Made by a program: the position numbers and the translations under genes
Notes under the pieces: generated by a model
The model's input: only the letters and a program-made list of their open reading frames with translations
Told to the model about the DNA's origin: nothing
Databases searched by the model: none
From: Microvirga sp. 3-52
GTDB lineage: Bacteria; Pseudomonadota; Alphaproteobacteria; Rhizobiales; Beijerinckiaceae
Assembly: GCF_018383585.1 (NCBI RefSeq)
Contig: NZ_JAHAMK010000030.1
Span: forward strand, 1,305 to 51,838
Length of the DNA stretch: 50,534 bases
Direction: 5' to 3'
Shown here: in pieces, positions 1-9,674 of the stretch
Layout: every line of letters starts with the position of its first letter
Numbering within the stretch: the stretch's first letter is position 1

Positions 1-155
1 GTGGGATGACCTTTGATACCGTCCAATCTCAGCTGGGGCGCGTGGTGAGGCCGGGTGCACTATCTACATCGCAGACTTCCGTCTTACGTCTCGTTCGAGC
101 TATCCCGGCCTCATGCTGTGGGAATGACCCGCAACACCCATCAAATACAAGGTCT

Positions 156-444
156 CGTCCACTCTCCAGGAACCTGAGCGAGGTCCCTGATAGGGTCGGA
201 TCCGCTTCTCGATCTCCGGAGCATAACGCTGAACCCATCGAAAGATCGTGGATGGGTCAACGGCGACACCGCGCTCGGACATCATCTCGGCGAGATCGCG
301 ATAGCTGATCCCATACTTGCAGTACCAGCGCACGCACAGCAGGATGATCGTGACCGGAAAGCGGCGGCGCTTGAAGATCGACAACAGGACGGCTCCTCAG
401 GTAGTCGCCCTTTCCTAACCCGCCAAGGTTAATGCAACGGAGCC
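156..444 (-). mobile_element. Truncated IS6-family element (5' remnant)
   Basis: The minus strand from 384 down encodes the first ~76 residues of an IS6-family transposase nearly identical to the intact copy at 11177-11875. The match stops abruptly at about 156, just after the first catalytic Asp (WRVD). The outer end is kept: positions 428-444 read on the minus strand as GGCTCCGTTGCATTAAC, which matches the left terminal repeat of the intact element at 11117 with one difference. The DDE Asp2, the Glu and the right end are missing, so it cannot transpose. Bases 1-155 to its left are unrelated and hold no gene I recognise. Confidence 0.85.
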
Positions 445-565
445 CTACAGCGCGAGCTCACCAGACGAACCGGCTACAGAGCTTGTGGAATCGTGTAAGA
501 TATCATTCCTTCCCTGGATCCTCAGCTCGTGAGAGCCGCCTAAGGATCGCATCCCTCAACTGCAG

Positions 566-1492
566 ATGCCATCACCAATTCAAAAACTGCTCCATCCGGC
601 GATTCACAAGCACACTGCCCACCCCACATGGAGGTTGGCAAGGAAGTTGCTTGCAAAGCCGGACTTCCGGGACCCGCTGCTGAAGTATTGTGTGACGATA
701 ACTCAGCCGCCGGGTGCCTCCTGGCCGAGCAACAAGGTCTTCGTGCAGAAGCTGCGTTACCTGACGTGCTACATCCTGATCGGCAACTATGCCCGGTGGC
801 AGAGGGGGGAGGGGAACCCACCCACGCTCGCCGCCCTGCAGCGGGCCGCCGTGGCCAGTCCCCGGCAGATCGCCGGTTACATCAAGGATCTGAGACATGG
901 AGGATATATTGTTGCCGAACAACAGGAGCGCGATCGCCGCCGCTATCATCTGCGCCCGACAGCGGCACTGATCCACGAGGTCGCGCGTTCGCCGCTGGCT
1001 TTCCTTGCCGCGTCTGAGCGGCTGGAACCGTCCTCGAGGCCTCTCGTCGAAACGATCTCGTCGTCGCCGGAACGAATGTGCGACTGGCTCGGCCGATCTA
1101 TGGATTGCTACCAGGATGATGACAGCCTCTTCGCACCGTTCCGGACCATCGTGCAGGTCACGGAGCGCGAATGTGGCTATCCGTTGATGGCCGCTGTCCT
1201 CGGGGCGCATTACGCCGCACAACGTGGCTTGGATACCGGCCTGCCGACCCTTACCTACCGCGTCCTGGCCGAACGCTTCCAAGTCTCGCGCCAGCACATC
1301 GGCAACATGCTCGCCGAGGCCGAGAGACAAGGGTGGTTCAGCATCGTCCCAGGCGGTCACCTGAGGGAGATCTCCGCGGACTTCATCGCAGAGTTCGAGA
1401 CCTGGGCGGCGGGCCAGATGGCTCATTATCGGCTGCTGGCGGAACTGGTGAGCAGCCGTGCCGGCACGGAACCGGAGACCATGGCCGTATGA
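566..1492 (+). CDS. Two-winged-helix (MarR-like) DNA-binding protein
   Basis: A 308-residue protein with two apparent winged-helix segments. One is at about residues 85-150 (PTLAALQRAAVASPRQ followed by a recognition helix and a wing), the other at about 220-285 (LTYRVLAERFQVSRQHI). The middle is helical and unassigned. There is no signal peptide or membrane segment. It lies 160 bp upstream of the giant autotransporter and on the same strand, so it may regulate that gene; this is inferred from position only. No clear Shine-Dalgarno precedes the ATG at 566, so a different start is possible. I do not recognise a named family beyond winged-helix/MarR-like. Confidence 0.75.
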   Translation: MPSPIQKLLHPAIHKHTAHPTWRLARKLLAKPDFRDPLLKYCVTITQPPGASWPSNKVFVQKLRYLTCYILIGNYARWQRGEGNPPTLAALQRAAVASPRQIAGYIKDLRHGGYIVAEQQERDRRRYHLRPTAALIHEVARSPLAFLAASERLEPSSRPLVETISSSPERMCDWLGRSMDCYQDDDSLFAPFRTIVQVTERECGYPLMAAVLGAHYAAQRGLDTGLPTLTYRVLAERFQVSRQHIGNMLAEAERQGWFSIVPGGHLREISADFIAEFETWAAGQMAHYRLLAELVSSRAGTEPETMAV

Positions 1493-1652
1493 CGGATCGT
1501 GGTCCGTCAGGATCAGGCATTCCATGCAAGGTTTGGACTGTCAGACGCTTCGGCTCTAGTCGATAAACCAGCGTAGCGGTTAAGCTTGCTCATTGGGCCA
1601 CCCGCTCCCCGCCAACGGCGCGCCGCAGTCTATCGCGGTACCGAGATCCGCA

Positions 1653-4600
1653 ATGCACAACCCGATCCCGTCCGTTCCTCCTGCCCCTGAGCACCGCTCC
1701 TTTCGTGCCGTCCTGCTCGGGTCGGTTGCGCTCTGTGCACTGGTGGGCGCGTCAAGCGTCTTGGCCGATGGCGGCGATGGCGGCCTCTTCTCGCTCGGTG
1801 GACGATCCTCCTTTTCCGGAACCGGAGGGGGAGGCGGAGTTGTCGTCAGGGGCCTCAGTGGTGGAGGTGGAGGGGGCGCGGGCGATACTGGTGGAAATGG
1901 CGGCGAAGCAAATGGCTGCGACGATGCAGATTGCAGAATCTTATCAGGTGCCGCCGCGGGTGGGGGCGGCGGTCAACCCGGTGCGAGAGATGGACTCGGG
2001 GGCGACGGGAGCAACGGTCAGGACGCCACTTGGAGAGGCGGCGGCGGCGGCGGCGGTGGCGGCGCGCATGGCTTCAACGACGCTTCAGGACCAATCCCGA
2101 ACCGAGAGTTGAGCGGCGGCCGGGGTGGCAAAGGTGGAAACGGCACCACCGGCGGTGGCGGTGGCGGTTCCGGAGGCTTCGGTCTCGTACTGCAGAACAA
2201 CTCCGATTACACCACCACGCAGCGTGCCGTTGGTGGTGCCGGTGGGGATGGTGGTCATGGCGGCCAAGGCCAGGGAGGTGGTGGCGGCGATGGTGGGATA
2301 GGGCTTGCCGCCACCACCGCCGACTCATTGGCTGTGCGCGCCGTCATGACGGGCGGCAAAGGGGGGCGCGGTGGCGGCAATGACAGGCTCGATGGCCTCG
2401 GCATCGGAAAGGGTGGTCGCGGTGGCGCGGGCGTGTACTCGACCAGTCACTCCACGAGCATCGAGGCGATGGTTGTCGGCGGCGACGGTGGCGACAGCAA
2501 CAATGGTCAAGGCGGAACCGGCGGCTCAGGCGTGGAAGCGTCCGGCGCCGTGACGGTCTCAGCGGAGATCCGCGGCGGCAATGGGGGAGTCGGCACTAAC
2601 GGCGCATACACCGGACTCGGGGGTACCGGCCTCCTGCTCATGGGGTCCAACCACGCGGACGCATTCGCTCCCATCCACGGTGGCGTAGGTATCACTGGCG
2701 GAGCCGGCATTTTCCTGCGTACCGATTCAGACCTCACCGTCAATTCGGTCGTGCGGGGTGGTGATGGATTGGAAACCGGCGGCATCGCCATTGATGGCGA
2801 CGGTACAGGGCACGAGATTAACCTGCAGGCGAACGCTGTCGTCAGCGGGGGCCTTGCCGGCGGCGTGCGCGGTGCCGCGATGAGGGTCACGGGGGATAGC
2901 ACTCTCAATCTTTTCGCCGGCGCCGTTATCGAGGGAGACATTGTCATCGACTATGGCAACTGCCCGGTAGGCAGTTGCTACATGAGTGCCCTCACCGTCA
3001 ATGTGCCGTCGGATTTCAGTTACAACGGGGCGTTCCGAGGCATCGGCAGTCTGGAGAAGCAGGGAAGCGGAACGCTCACCTTGTCAGGAGCCAACGCTTA
3101 CGGGGGCGGGATTGTGATCGGTCAAGGCACCCTAGCGCTGACGGGCGTGAGCAGCATTGCGAGTGCGGCCAGCCTTCGCCTGAACGGCACACTCGACATC
3201 TCGGGCCTGTCGGCATCGAGCACGACAATCCCGAGCCTCGTGCCGACAGCGCTTGGGGAGCCGACGCCCGGCAACATTATCCTTGGCAATAAAACGCTCG
3301 TCATCAACCAGGGCGCCATCGCTGATTTCGCCGGCCGGATCACCGGTGCAGGGTCCGTCATCAAGGATGGCGGGGCGACCCTCAGGCTCCATGCCGAGCA
3401 GGGTTACAGCGGTGCCACCATCGTTCGTGGGGGCAGCCTGAACCTGACCGGATCGGCCAGCATCGCAAGCTCAAGCGCCGTCCAAGTCGACGCCATGCTG
3501 AACACCTCGGGCGCCGGAGATCTGGTCTTCCGAAACTTGTCCGGCTCTGGGGCAGGCAGGCTCTATCTGGGCAACCGCGGTTCGCTCACGATCGATCAGG
3601 AGGCAGATAGTACCTTTGCTGGCAGCTTGGAAAACAATGCGATCATAAGGAAAACCGGCGTCGGGACACTCACGCTGACTGGCGACAGCACCCGCTTCGA
3701 CCATATCTACTCACCCTTCATCGGGACCATCGCAATCAACGAGGGGACGCTGGCATTGGCAGGCACCGCCAATATCAGCCGATCGCGCGGCATGAATGTC
3801 GGGGGCGTGCTGGATATTTCCGGCCTGACGACAGCAGGAACCTCACTCTCCAACCTTGCCGGAAGCGGCACGGTCGCACTCGGTGACAAATCGCTGACCG
3901 TCAATCAGACGACAGATGGTACTTTCTCAGGCGCTTTTAACGGAGCCGGCTCGTTCCAGAAGATGGGTACCGGCAGGCTCGCCCTTTTGGGCACCAGCAC
4001 GAATGCCGGCGGCGCGACCGTTGGCCAGGGCGTGCTGGAACTGTCGGGCTCGCTCAGCGGACCTGTCACAATTGGACCAAGCGGTGCCCTCTATGCGGCC
4101 GGTGGCACCATCGAAGGCCCGGTGACGGTCGAAAATGGTGGCACGCTATTCGGCGGGCAGAGCGGCGGCACGCTTCGCATGGGCAGCCTCAGCCTTGCAG
4201 CAGGGTCGACGACCAACGTTAATCTCGACGCACCTTCGGGAGATGCGCTGTTCGACATCGTCGGTCCTCTTACCGTCAACGGCACACTCAATGTTACCGG
4301 TGGTGGATCCTATAGCACCGGCGTCTACCGGATTTTCTCCACGAACGACACCGTGACGGATGCGGGCTTGTCTCTCGGCTCGGCGCCTACCATCGAGAAC
4401 GTTACGACGCGTCTTGAAATCGGCGACCGCGCCGTCGACGTGCTGGTCACAGGCGACGGGTCGGCGCTTCAATATTGGAGCGGCAACGGGGCGGACAGGG
4501 GAGGAAGCGGCACGTGGAGCGGCGTGACCCGGTGGCTCGAACCTGATGGTAAGCAGCGCTCCTGGCTGAACGGTACCGGCGTCTTCGACGGTCCCGCAGG

Positions 4601-7334
4601 CCGGATCACTGTCGAGGGAGCCGAACGGATCGGCACGCTCGAGTTTCTGACATCCGGCTACGAGCTCGTGGCGGGCAGTGGTGGCGAACTCCTTCTCGAC
4701 GGGGGCGGCCGCCTTTGGGCCGAGGGCGCTCAAACGACCGCGACGGTCTCTGCTCCGTTCACCGGCACGGGAAGTCTCACCAAGATCGGCGCGGGCACAA
4801 TCGTCCTGGCGGGACAGAACAGCTATTCCGGCGGGACCGTGCTGCAAGCTGGTACCCTCACGCTTGCTTCGAGTAGCGCCCTTGGTACAGGACGCCTCGA
4901 TGCACGCGATAATACAAGGCTGTCGTTTGGAGCCGATGGGCTCAACGTCGCCAACGACATGGCGCTCACCGGCAACCTCAATATCGCAACAGGTCCGGGT
5001 CGGGCTGCCACCTTGTCAGGCGTGATCAGCGACGGCTTGATGACGGGCAGTGTCGTCAAGGCAGGCGCTGGCACGCTGACGCTGACCAGCGCCAACAACT
5101 ATACGGGCAACACCGTCATCTCCGCCGGAACATTGCAGATCGGCGACGGCGGGACAAATGGGTCGATCCTCGGGGAGGTCACCAATAACGGCACGCTGGT
5201 TTTCAACCGGAGCGACGACGTTACGTTCGGCGGAGCCGTCATCGGGTCCGGTGCACTCGTCAAGCAAGGCGCAGGCCGGCTCACGCTAAGCGGTGCTAAC
5301 CGCTATACCGGCGGCACGACCATCTCACAGGGAACACTGGTCGGGAGTTCGTCGAGCTTTGCTGGCAACATCGCCAACAACTCCTCCCTCGTCTTCGATC
5401 AGGCTCATAGCGGCACCTATTCCGGATCCATCTCGGGATCGGGATCTCTCACCAAGCAGGGGACCGGAACGCTCATCCTCACCGGCAACAACAGCCACAC
5501 GGGTGGCACGGTCATTGAAGAGGGAACGCTGCAGATCGGTGACGGCGGCAGGACGGGAAGCATCTCCGGCTCAATCATCAACAACGGTGCACTGGTCTGG
5601 AACCGCTCCGGGAGCTACGACATTAACGCCTCCATCAGCGGAACAGGGACGCTTGCGATCATCGGCGGAACGGCGAACTTCACCGGGACGGGCTACGCGG
5701 GACCTGTGTCGGTGGAAACAGGGGCTTTCAACCTCACGCCCAATTCACACTGGGGCTCGATCGTTACGATTGGCCAGGGCGGCACGCTGGGCGGCTCGGG
5801 CACGATTGGTGGGCTGATCGTCAGTCGGGGCGGCACCGTTTCGCCCGGTTATTCTCCTGGGACGCTCAACGTTACCGGCGACGTAGCCTTCAATGCCGGC
5901 TCGACCTACACGGTCGATGTGACGGTGGATGGGGACCACGATCTCATTGCAGTGAAGGGTGCCGCCAAACTCTCAGGCGGCACTGTGAATGTCCGAGCCG
6001 CCCGAGGTCTCTATGCAGCCACGAACACTCACGCGGTCCTGAGCGCCCAAGGCGGTGTCACCGGCAAATTCGCCTCCACCTCCTCCGATCTTGCCTTCCT
6101 GACCCCTTCGCTCTCTTATGATTTGAACAACGTCTATCTCACGCTGACCAGAAATCAGGTCGATTTCAGCGCGCTTGCGGGAAGTCCCAATGCACGAGCG
6201 GCGGCCGCTGCCATCGATGCGCTGGGTTTTGGTAACAATCTCTATGAGGCCCTGGTGCTGCTCTCCGCAGACCAGGCAGGCACCACCTTTGACGCGCTGT
6301 CGGGCGAGGCGCATGCCTCGGCTGCGGGTGTAGCCTATGCGGATAGCCGCCTGGTGCGCGAGGCGATCCTCACCCGCCTGCGCGAGCCGCTGCGCGCCAG
6401 CGTGCCCACCCTCGTGCAAGGCGCCTACAGCGCCGCCTATGCGGCCGATCTGCCCGGCGCAGCCCCCGGGCCGGTTCCGGTCACCCCCGCCTTCGATCCG
6501 CGCCCCTTCGCCCTGTGGGGCGAGGGCTTCGGCTCCTGGGGCAAGGTGGATGGCAACGGCAACACAGCCTCCCTCGACACCTCCACCGGCGGGTTCACCC
6601 TCGGGGCCGATGCCCTGGTGAGCCCGGCCGCCCGCCTCGGCGTGGCGGGCGGGTTTACCCGCACTACCTTCGATGTGGACGGGCGTCTGTCATCGGGCAG
6701 CAACGACAGCGTGTTTGGCGCACTCTACGGCTCGTCCTCCTGGGGCGCGTTCAGCCTGCGGCTGGGAGCAGCCTACGCCTGGCACGACATAGACGTGAAC
6801 CGCACGATCCATTTCCCGGGCTTTGCCGACACGATCAGCGCCTCCTATGACGGCTGGACGGCACAGGCCTTTGCCGAGCTGGGCTACCGCTTCAATCTGG
6901 GGCGTGTGTCCCTGGAGCCGTTCGCCGGGGCTTTGGCGCTGCGCCTGCACACTGACGGCTTTGCCGAGGAGGGCGGGGCGGCAGCTTTGACCGGCTATGC
7001 CCAGGATCAGGATCTGGCCACCACCACGCTGGGGCTCAGAGCCGAGACCCAACTGAGTGAGACAGTGCCGCTGATCGCACGCGGTCACGTAGGTTGGCGG
7101 CACGCCTTCGGGGATGTGGAGCCGCATGCGCTGCTGGCCTTTGCCGGCGGGGCGAGTGCCTTCACGGTGGCCGGAGCACCGATCGACCGCGATGCGTTGG
7201 TGGCGGAGGCGAGTCTCGACTGGCAGACCTCGGACACGATTACGTTGGGCGTTGCCTACTCCGGCCAGATCGGCGAGCGGGCCCAGGAGCATGCCCTCAA
7301 AGGCAATCTCACTTGGCACTTCAACTCCTATTGA
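1653..7334 (+). CDS. Giant autotransporter adhesin (type Va secretion)
   Basis: I place the start at the ATG at 1653 (1893 aa), because an upstream in-frame TTG at 1593 only adds residues before the signal peptide. The order is: hydrophobic signal segment FRAVLLGSVALCALVGA ending near ADG; a very Gly-rich region (about residues 40-330, GGxGG runs, encoded around 1770-2640); a beta-helical passenger with at least eight autotransporter-associated strand repeats of the form GSLTKxGxGTLxLxG...YxGGTxxxxGTL (about 3045-5560); a linker; and a C-terminal beta-barrel from about residue 1615 that begins near RPFALWGEGFGSWG and ends in an aromatic (NSY). By family knowledge the barrel inserts in the outer membrane through BAM and exposes the passenger, probably for adhesion or biofilm. 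No catalytic triad is visible. Confidence 0.93.
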   Translation: MHNPIPSVPPAPEHRSFRAVLLGSVALCALVGASSVLADGGDGGLFSLGGRSSFSGTGGGGGVVVRGLSGGGGGGAGDTGGNGGEANGCDDADCRILSGAAAGGGGGQPGARDGLGGDGSNGQDATWRGGGGGGGGGAHGFNDASGPIPNRELSGGRGGKGGNGTTGGGGGGSGGFGLVLQNNSDYTTTQRAVGGAGGDGGHGGQGQGGGGGDGGIGLAATTADSLAVRAVMTGGKGGRGGGNDRLDGLGIGKGGRGGAGVYSTSHSTSIEAMVVGGDGGDSNNGQGGTGGSGVEASGAVTVSAEIRGGNGGVGTNGAYTGLGGTGLLLMGSNHADAFAPIHGGVGITGGAGIFLRTDSDLTVNSVVRGGDGLETGGIAIDGDGTGHEINLQANAVVSGGLAGGVRGAAMRVTGDSTLNLFAGAVIEGDIVIDYGNCPVGSCYMSALTVNVPSDFSYNGAFRGIGSLEKQGSGTLTLSGANAYGGGIVIGQGTLALTGVSSIASAASLRLNGTLDISGLSASSTTIPSLVPTALGEPTPGNIILGNKTLVINQGAIADFAGRITGAGSVIKDGGATLRLHAEQGYSGATIVRGGSLNLTGSASIASSSAVQVDAMLNTSGAGDLVFRNLSGSGAGRLYLGNRGSLTIDQEADSTFAGSLENNAIIRKTGVGTLTLTGDSTRFDHIYSPFIGTIAINEGTLALAGTANISRSRGMNVGGVLDISGLTTAGTSLSNLAGSGTVALGDKSLTVNQTTDGTFSGAFNGAGSFQKMGTGRLALLGTSTNAGGATVGQGVLELSGSLSGPVTIGPSGALYAAGGTIEGPVTVENGGTLFGGQSGGTLRMGSLSLAAGSTTNVNLDAPSGDALFDIVGPLTVNGTLNVTGGGSYSTGVYRIFSTNDTVTDAGLSLGSAPTIENVTTRLEIGDRAVDVLVTGDGSALQYWSGNGADRGGSGTWSGVTRWLEPDGKQRSWLNGTGVFDGPAGRITVEGAERIGTLEFLTSGYELVAGSGGELLLDGGGRLWAEGAQTTATVSAPFTGTGSLTKIGAGTIVLAGQNSYSGGTVLQAGTLTLASSSALGTGRLDARDNTRLSFGADGLNVANDMALTGNLNIATGPGRAATLSGVISDGLMTGSVVKAGAGTLTLTSANNYTGNTVISAGTLQIGDGGTNGSILGEVTNNGTLVFNRSDDVTFGGAVIGSGALVKQGAGRLTLSGANRYTGGTTISQGTLVGSSSSFAGNIANNSSLVFDQAHSGTYSGSISGSGSLTKQGTGTLILTGNNSHTGGTVIEEGTLQIGDGGRTGSISGSIINNGALVWNRSGSYDINASISGTGTLAIIGGTANFTGTGYAGPVSVETGAFNLTPNSHWGSIVTIGQGGTLGGSGTIGGLIVSRGGTVSPGYSPGTLNVTGDVAFNAGSTYTVDVTVDGDHDLIAVKGAAKLSGGTVNVRAARGLYAATNTHAVLSAQGGVTGKFASTSSDLAFLTPSLSYDLNNVYLTLTRNQVDFSALAGSPNARAAAAAIDALGFGNNLYEALVLLSADQAGTTFDALSGEAHASAAGVAYADSRLVREAILTRLREPLRASVPTLVQGAYSAAYAADLPGAAPGPVPVTPAFDPRPFALWGEGFGSWGKVDGNGNTASLDTSTGGFTLGADALVSPAARLGVAGGFTRTTFDVDGRLSSGSNDSVFGALYGSSSWGAFSLRLGAAYAWHDIDVNRTIHFPGFADTISASYDGWTAQAFAELGYRFNLGRVSLEPFAGALALRLHTDGFAEEGGAAALTGYAQDQDLATTTLGLRAETQLSETVPLIARGHVGWRHAFGDVEPHALLAFAGGASAFTVAGAPIDRDALVAEASLDWQTSDTITLGVAYSGQIGERAQEHALKGNLTWHFNSY

Positions 7335-7379
7335 TCTGATCAGAGGATGGCGTTTCGGATGATACAAGCCTCGTGAATC

Positions 7380-7613
7380 TCACCGCCGTACAAGGGAGGT
7401 GCCGTCAAACAGCCGTTCGCTAAGATGCTCCGGCTTCGTGGCGAACGTCTGGTTGAGCCAACGCCCTCTTGGCACAACAGCTTTCAGATCGTATCTGTCC
7501 TTCGATAGGCTGCCTCGCCATAAGCCATGTACGAGCAACCCGGCCCTCCCTTCAAACGCCCCGTGCCGCGGCGCCTCAAAGGGGACTATCCATGTCTCAT
7601 GAGCGGGTTCTCA
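7380..7613 (-). pseudogene. 3' fragment of an unidentified gene cut by the IS5 element
   Basis: On the minus strand a frame without start codon runs from next to the IS5 left end (7618) to a stop at 7380-7382. Its translation, about 77 residues, has normal protein composition (segments such as ETWIVPFEAP, LLVHGLW, KDRYDLKAVVPRGRWL and SERLFDGTSLVRR). It looks like the C-terminus of a real protein whose 5' part is missing. I cannot name the family. The opposite-strand frame over the same bases looks like an antisense shadow. Confidence 0.35.
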
Positions 7614-7617
7614 TCTA

Positions 7618-8574
7618 AGAGGCTGGTGAGCAATTATCTTTCCTTTCGCGTGAGGCGCCGCAGCAGGATGCGGCTCATGGCGAGATAGAGCAGCATCTCG
7701 CCGGTTTCGACCAAGCGTTCATAGTCCTTGGCCAGCCACCGGTTGGTGGTGAGCCAACCGATGGTCCGCTCCACCACCCATCTGCGTGCGAGGCCTTGAA
7801 AGCCGCTCGGGCGTGTCGGCGGCTCTGTGTCACTCCGCATCCAGGTTCCGCCGCTCTACCAATGCTGCGGGATGGATAATCGCCAGCCCAGGGCCTTCTG
7901 GAGCCAGTCCCGCAAACCCCGATAAGCCGTGTCCACCCACATGAGCTTGATGGCCGGAAACAGATGCTGCCGCCCCTCCAGCAGGAGTTCGGCTCCGGCG
8001 CGATAGTGGATGTCGGCTGGATGCACGCTGTTCTTCAGCAGATTGCCTTGCGTATCAACGAGAAGATGGCGCTTGCGGCCGTTGATCTTCTTGCCGCCGT
8101 CGTACCCACTTGGTCCGCCCATCTCAGAGGTCTTGACCGACTGGCTGTCGATGATCGCCGCTGTCGGCTGAGGATTGCGGCCGATCCGACAGCGGTAACT
8201 CTCGCGCAGAACCTGGGTCACGTGCTCCCAGGTGCCATCCTCGCGCCACTGGGCATAGTGGTAGAAGGCAGCACCACGCGGGGGATATTCGTGCGGCAGC
8301 AGCCGCCATTGGACTCCTGTCCGCAGCAGATAGAAAATCGCATCGACGATGCGGCGGAGCGAGTAGGTCTGCGGCCGTCCGGCCGGATGGCTGCGGGGAA
8401 CGAGGGGCGCGAGCAGCGCCCATTCGGCATCAGTGAGATCGCCGGCGTAGGAACAGGCATCCATGGCGGGGCTCCCGGATCGTCACACAGCCCACATCCG
8501 CCGCAGCGGCCCAGCACCAAACCTATTCTGAATCAGGCACTTGGATCGAGCAATATAATTGCTCACCAGCCTCT
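7618..8574 (-). mobile_element. IS5-family insertion sequence
   Basis: A 957-bp element bounded by a perfect 20-bp inverted repeat: AGAGGCTGGTGAGCAATTAT at 7618-7637 and its complement at 8555-8574. It carries one IS5-type transposase gene, disrupted by an amber codon. The flanks (TCTA on the left, CAGA on the right) show no convincing target duplication. The right flank is in the middle of another transposase gene (8575-9057) while the left flank is not the other half of it, so the site has been deleted or rearranged since insertion. Confidence 0.88.
7634..8464 (-). pseudogene. IS5-family transposase, interrupted by one amber codon
   Basis: The N-terminal 202 codons (starting MDACSYAGDLTDAEW) carry the DUF4096-type head and DDE-type core (IIDSQSVKTSEMGG, then GGKKINGRKRHLLVD and WVDTAYRG). 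Translation stops at TAG at 7856-7858 after SIPQHW. The same frame continues downstream as SGGTWMRSD and then [13 protein letters not shown], which includes the catalytic Glu region, to the stop at 7634. One nonsense change therefore separates two halves of an otherwise normal ~276-residue transposase. It is inactive unless the codon is suppressed, or the change is a sequencing error. Confidence 0.85.
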
Positions 8575-9057
8575 CAGACCCTTATGGGACCGGTGCTCAA
8601 CCCTTGGCATGACTTGGCGTCTGGCTGCTCCGTAGGAGGCCAACTTGTCAGTGACGATGCGCTTGGGCACCAAGCCTTGTTTCTTCATCAACCGGGTCAG
8701 CAAGCGCTTGGCCGCCTTGGTGTCGCGCCGGTGTTGAACGACTTCGTCGAGCACGTAGCCATCCTGATCCACGGCACGCCACAGCCAACGTTTCTTGCCA
8801 GCGATTGTGATGACAACCTCGTCCAGGTGCCAAACGTCAGTCGGGCGTGGCGGCTTGCGGCGAAGGCGCCGGACATAAGCCGGTCCGAACTTCTTACCCC
8901 AGCGCCGGATTGTCTCGTAGGAGACGACGATACCGCGCTCGAGCAGCATCTCCTCGACGATCCGGAGGCTCAGAGGAAACCGGAAGTACACCCACACGGC
9001 ATGGGCGATGATCTCGGGTGGGAATCGATGGCGCTTGTAGCTGATGGGCTTGGTCAT
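8575..9057 (-). pseudogene. IS6-family transposase, 3' half lost at the IS5 insertion
   Basis: Starting at the ATG at 9057 (MTKPISYKRHRFPPEI), this encodes a different IS6-family transposase from the copies at 156 and 11117. The HTH (SYETIRRWGKKFG) and the first two DDE aspartates (DVWHLDEV, IVTDKLASYG) are present. The gene stops being homologous after HRSHKGL, exactly where the IS5 element begins; the following residues RGW and stop come from the IS5 end. The NNR-Glu region and the C-terminus are absent from the window. Its own outer end is probably near 9110, where a possible terminal repeat (minus strand GGTGATGTCACGGTAA) is seen. Confidence 0.85.
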
Positions 9058-9102
9058 GCCACAGCTCTTAGGCCAGAAGCCTCTGACCAAAGGTTACCGT
9101 GA

Positions 9103-9312
9103 CATCACCGCCCGACCTATCTCAAAGGCCAGAGCGATGACGTCTCTGGGGCAGGAGATACGCAAGGCCGTGCGATCTCGCTTTCAGATACCACTCAGCG
9201 GCCTGATGCCGTAATGACGCTTAGGATTGTCGACGAACTCCTGGCTGCGGGACACATTGAAGCCGCCAAGGTCGCCGTCAGGCGAGCTCTCAAGGCGATT
9301 GCTGTCGAATAG
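9103..9312 (+). pseudogene. Possible gene fragment beside the IS6 remnant
   Basis: A frame open from 9103 to TAG at 9310-9312 ends in a helical stretch (MTLRIVDELLAAGHIE, then AAKVAVRRALKAI). It has no clear start and begins at the edge of the IS6 remnant, so it may be the 3' end of a truncated gene. A 33-codon gene starting at the ATG at 9214 is also possible. No family is recognised. Confidence 0.25.
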
Positions 9313-9421
9313 GCAACTCAACCTTGGTTGCCTCGGGCGATATGGGGGAGAGCAAGCTCCATAGCCTTACCTGCTGTTAACCAGTCAGCTACACTCTCGC
9401 GGGGTGGATCAGGAGCGAACC

Positions 9422-9610
9422 ATGCAGTTCAGCGTTGGCGCTGTCGTGCATCTGATTGCCTACCCCTCTCATCGGATGACCGTTGTTGAGGTCGATGGCC
9501 GCGAGATAACCTGCAGATGGTTCGAAGGAGCTGCGGTCAAAGAAGGCATATTTCCGTCGCACATCATCGAGATGGAGTTTCAGCCTCAGATGTCTATCGT
9601 TCCTGCCTAG
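9422..9610 (+). CDS. DUF2158 (YodC-like) small protein
   Basis: A 62-residue protein with the DUF2158 pattern: an N-terminal FSVGAVVHL strand, then RMTVVEVDGREITCRWFEG and a final hydrophobic strand (GIFPSHIIEM). The start is the ATG at 9422, preceded by AGGAG at 9411-9415 with a six-base spacer. An ATG-like start 18 bases upstream (9404) lacks such a site. By family knowledge it is a single small beta-barrel domain of unknown function, common in Hyphomicrobiales. It stands alone. Confidence 0.82.
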   Translation: MQFSVGAVVHLIAYPSHRMTVVEVDGREITCRWFEGAAVKEGIFPSHIIEMEFQPQMSIVPA

Positions 9611-9674
9611 GGGCAACTCACAAAGCTAGTCGCAAGGGAGGCCAGGAGAGACCGAGCCTGGCCTTAGAGAGCGC

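Noticed and set aside
572..1525. 317-codon minus-strand frame
   Set aside because: Antisense to the winged-helix protein, with low-complexity composition and no motif.
1770..2640. Repetitive GGC/GGT-rich DNA as a CRISPR or satellite
   Set aside because: The repeats code for the Gly-rich start of the autotransporter and vary at every copy. There are no constant repeats with unique spacers.
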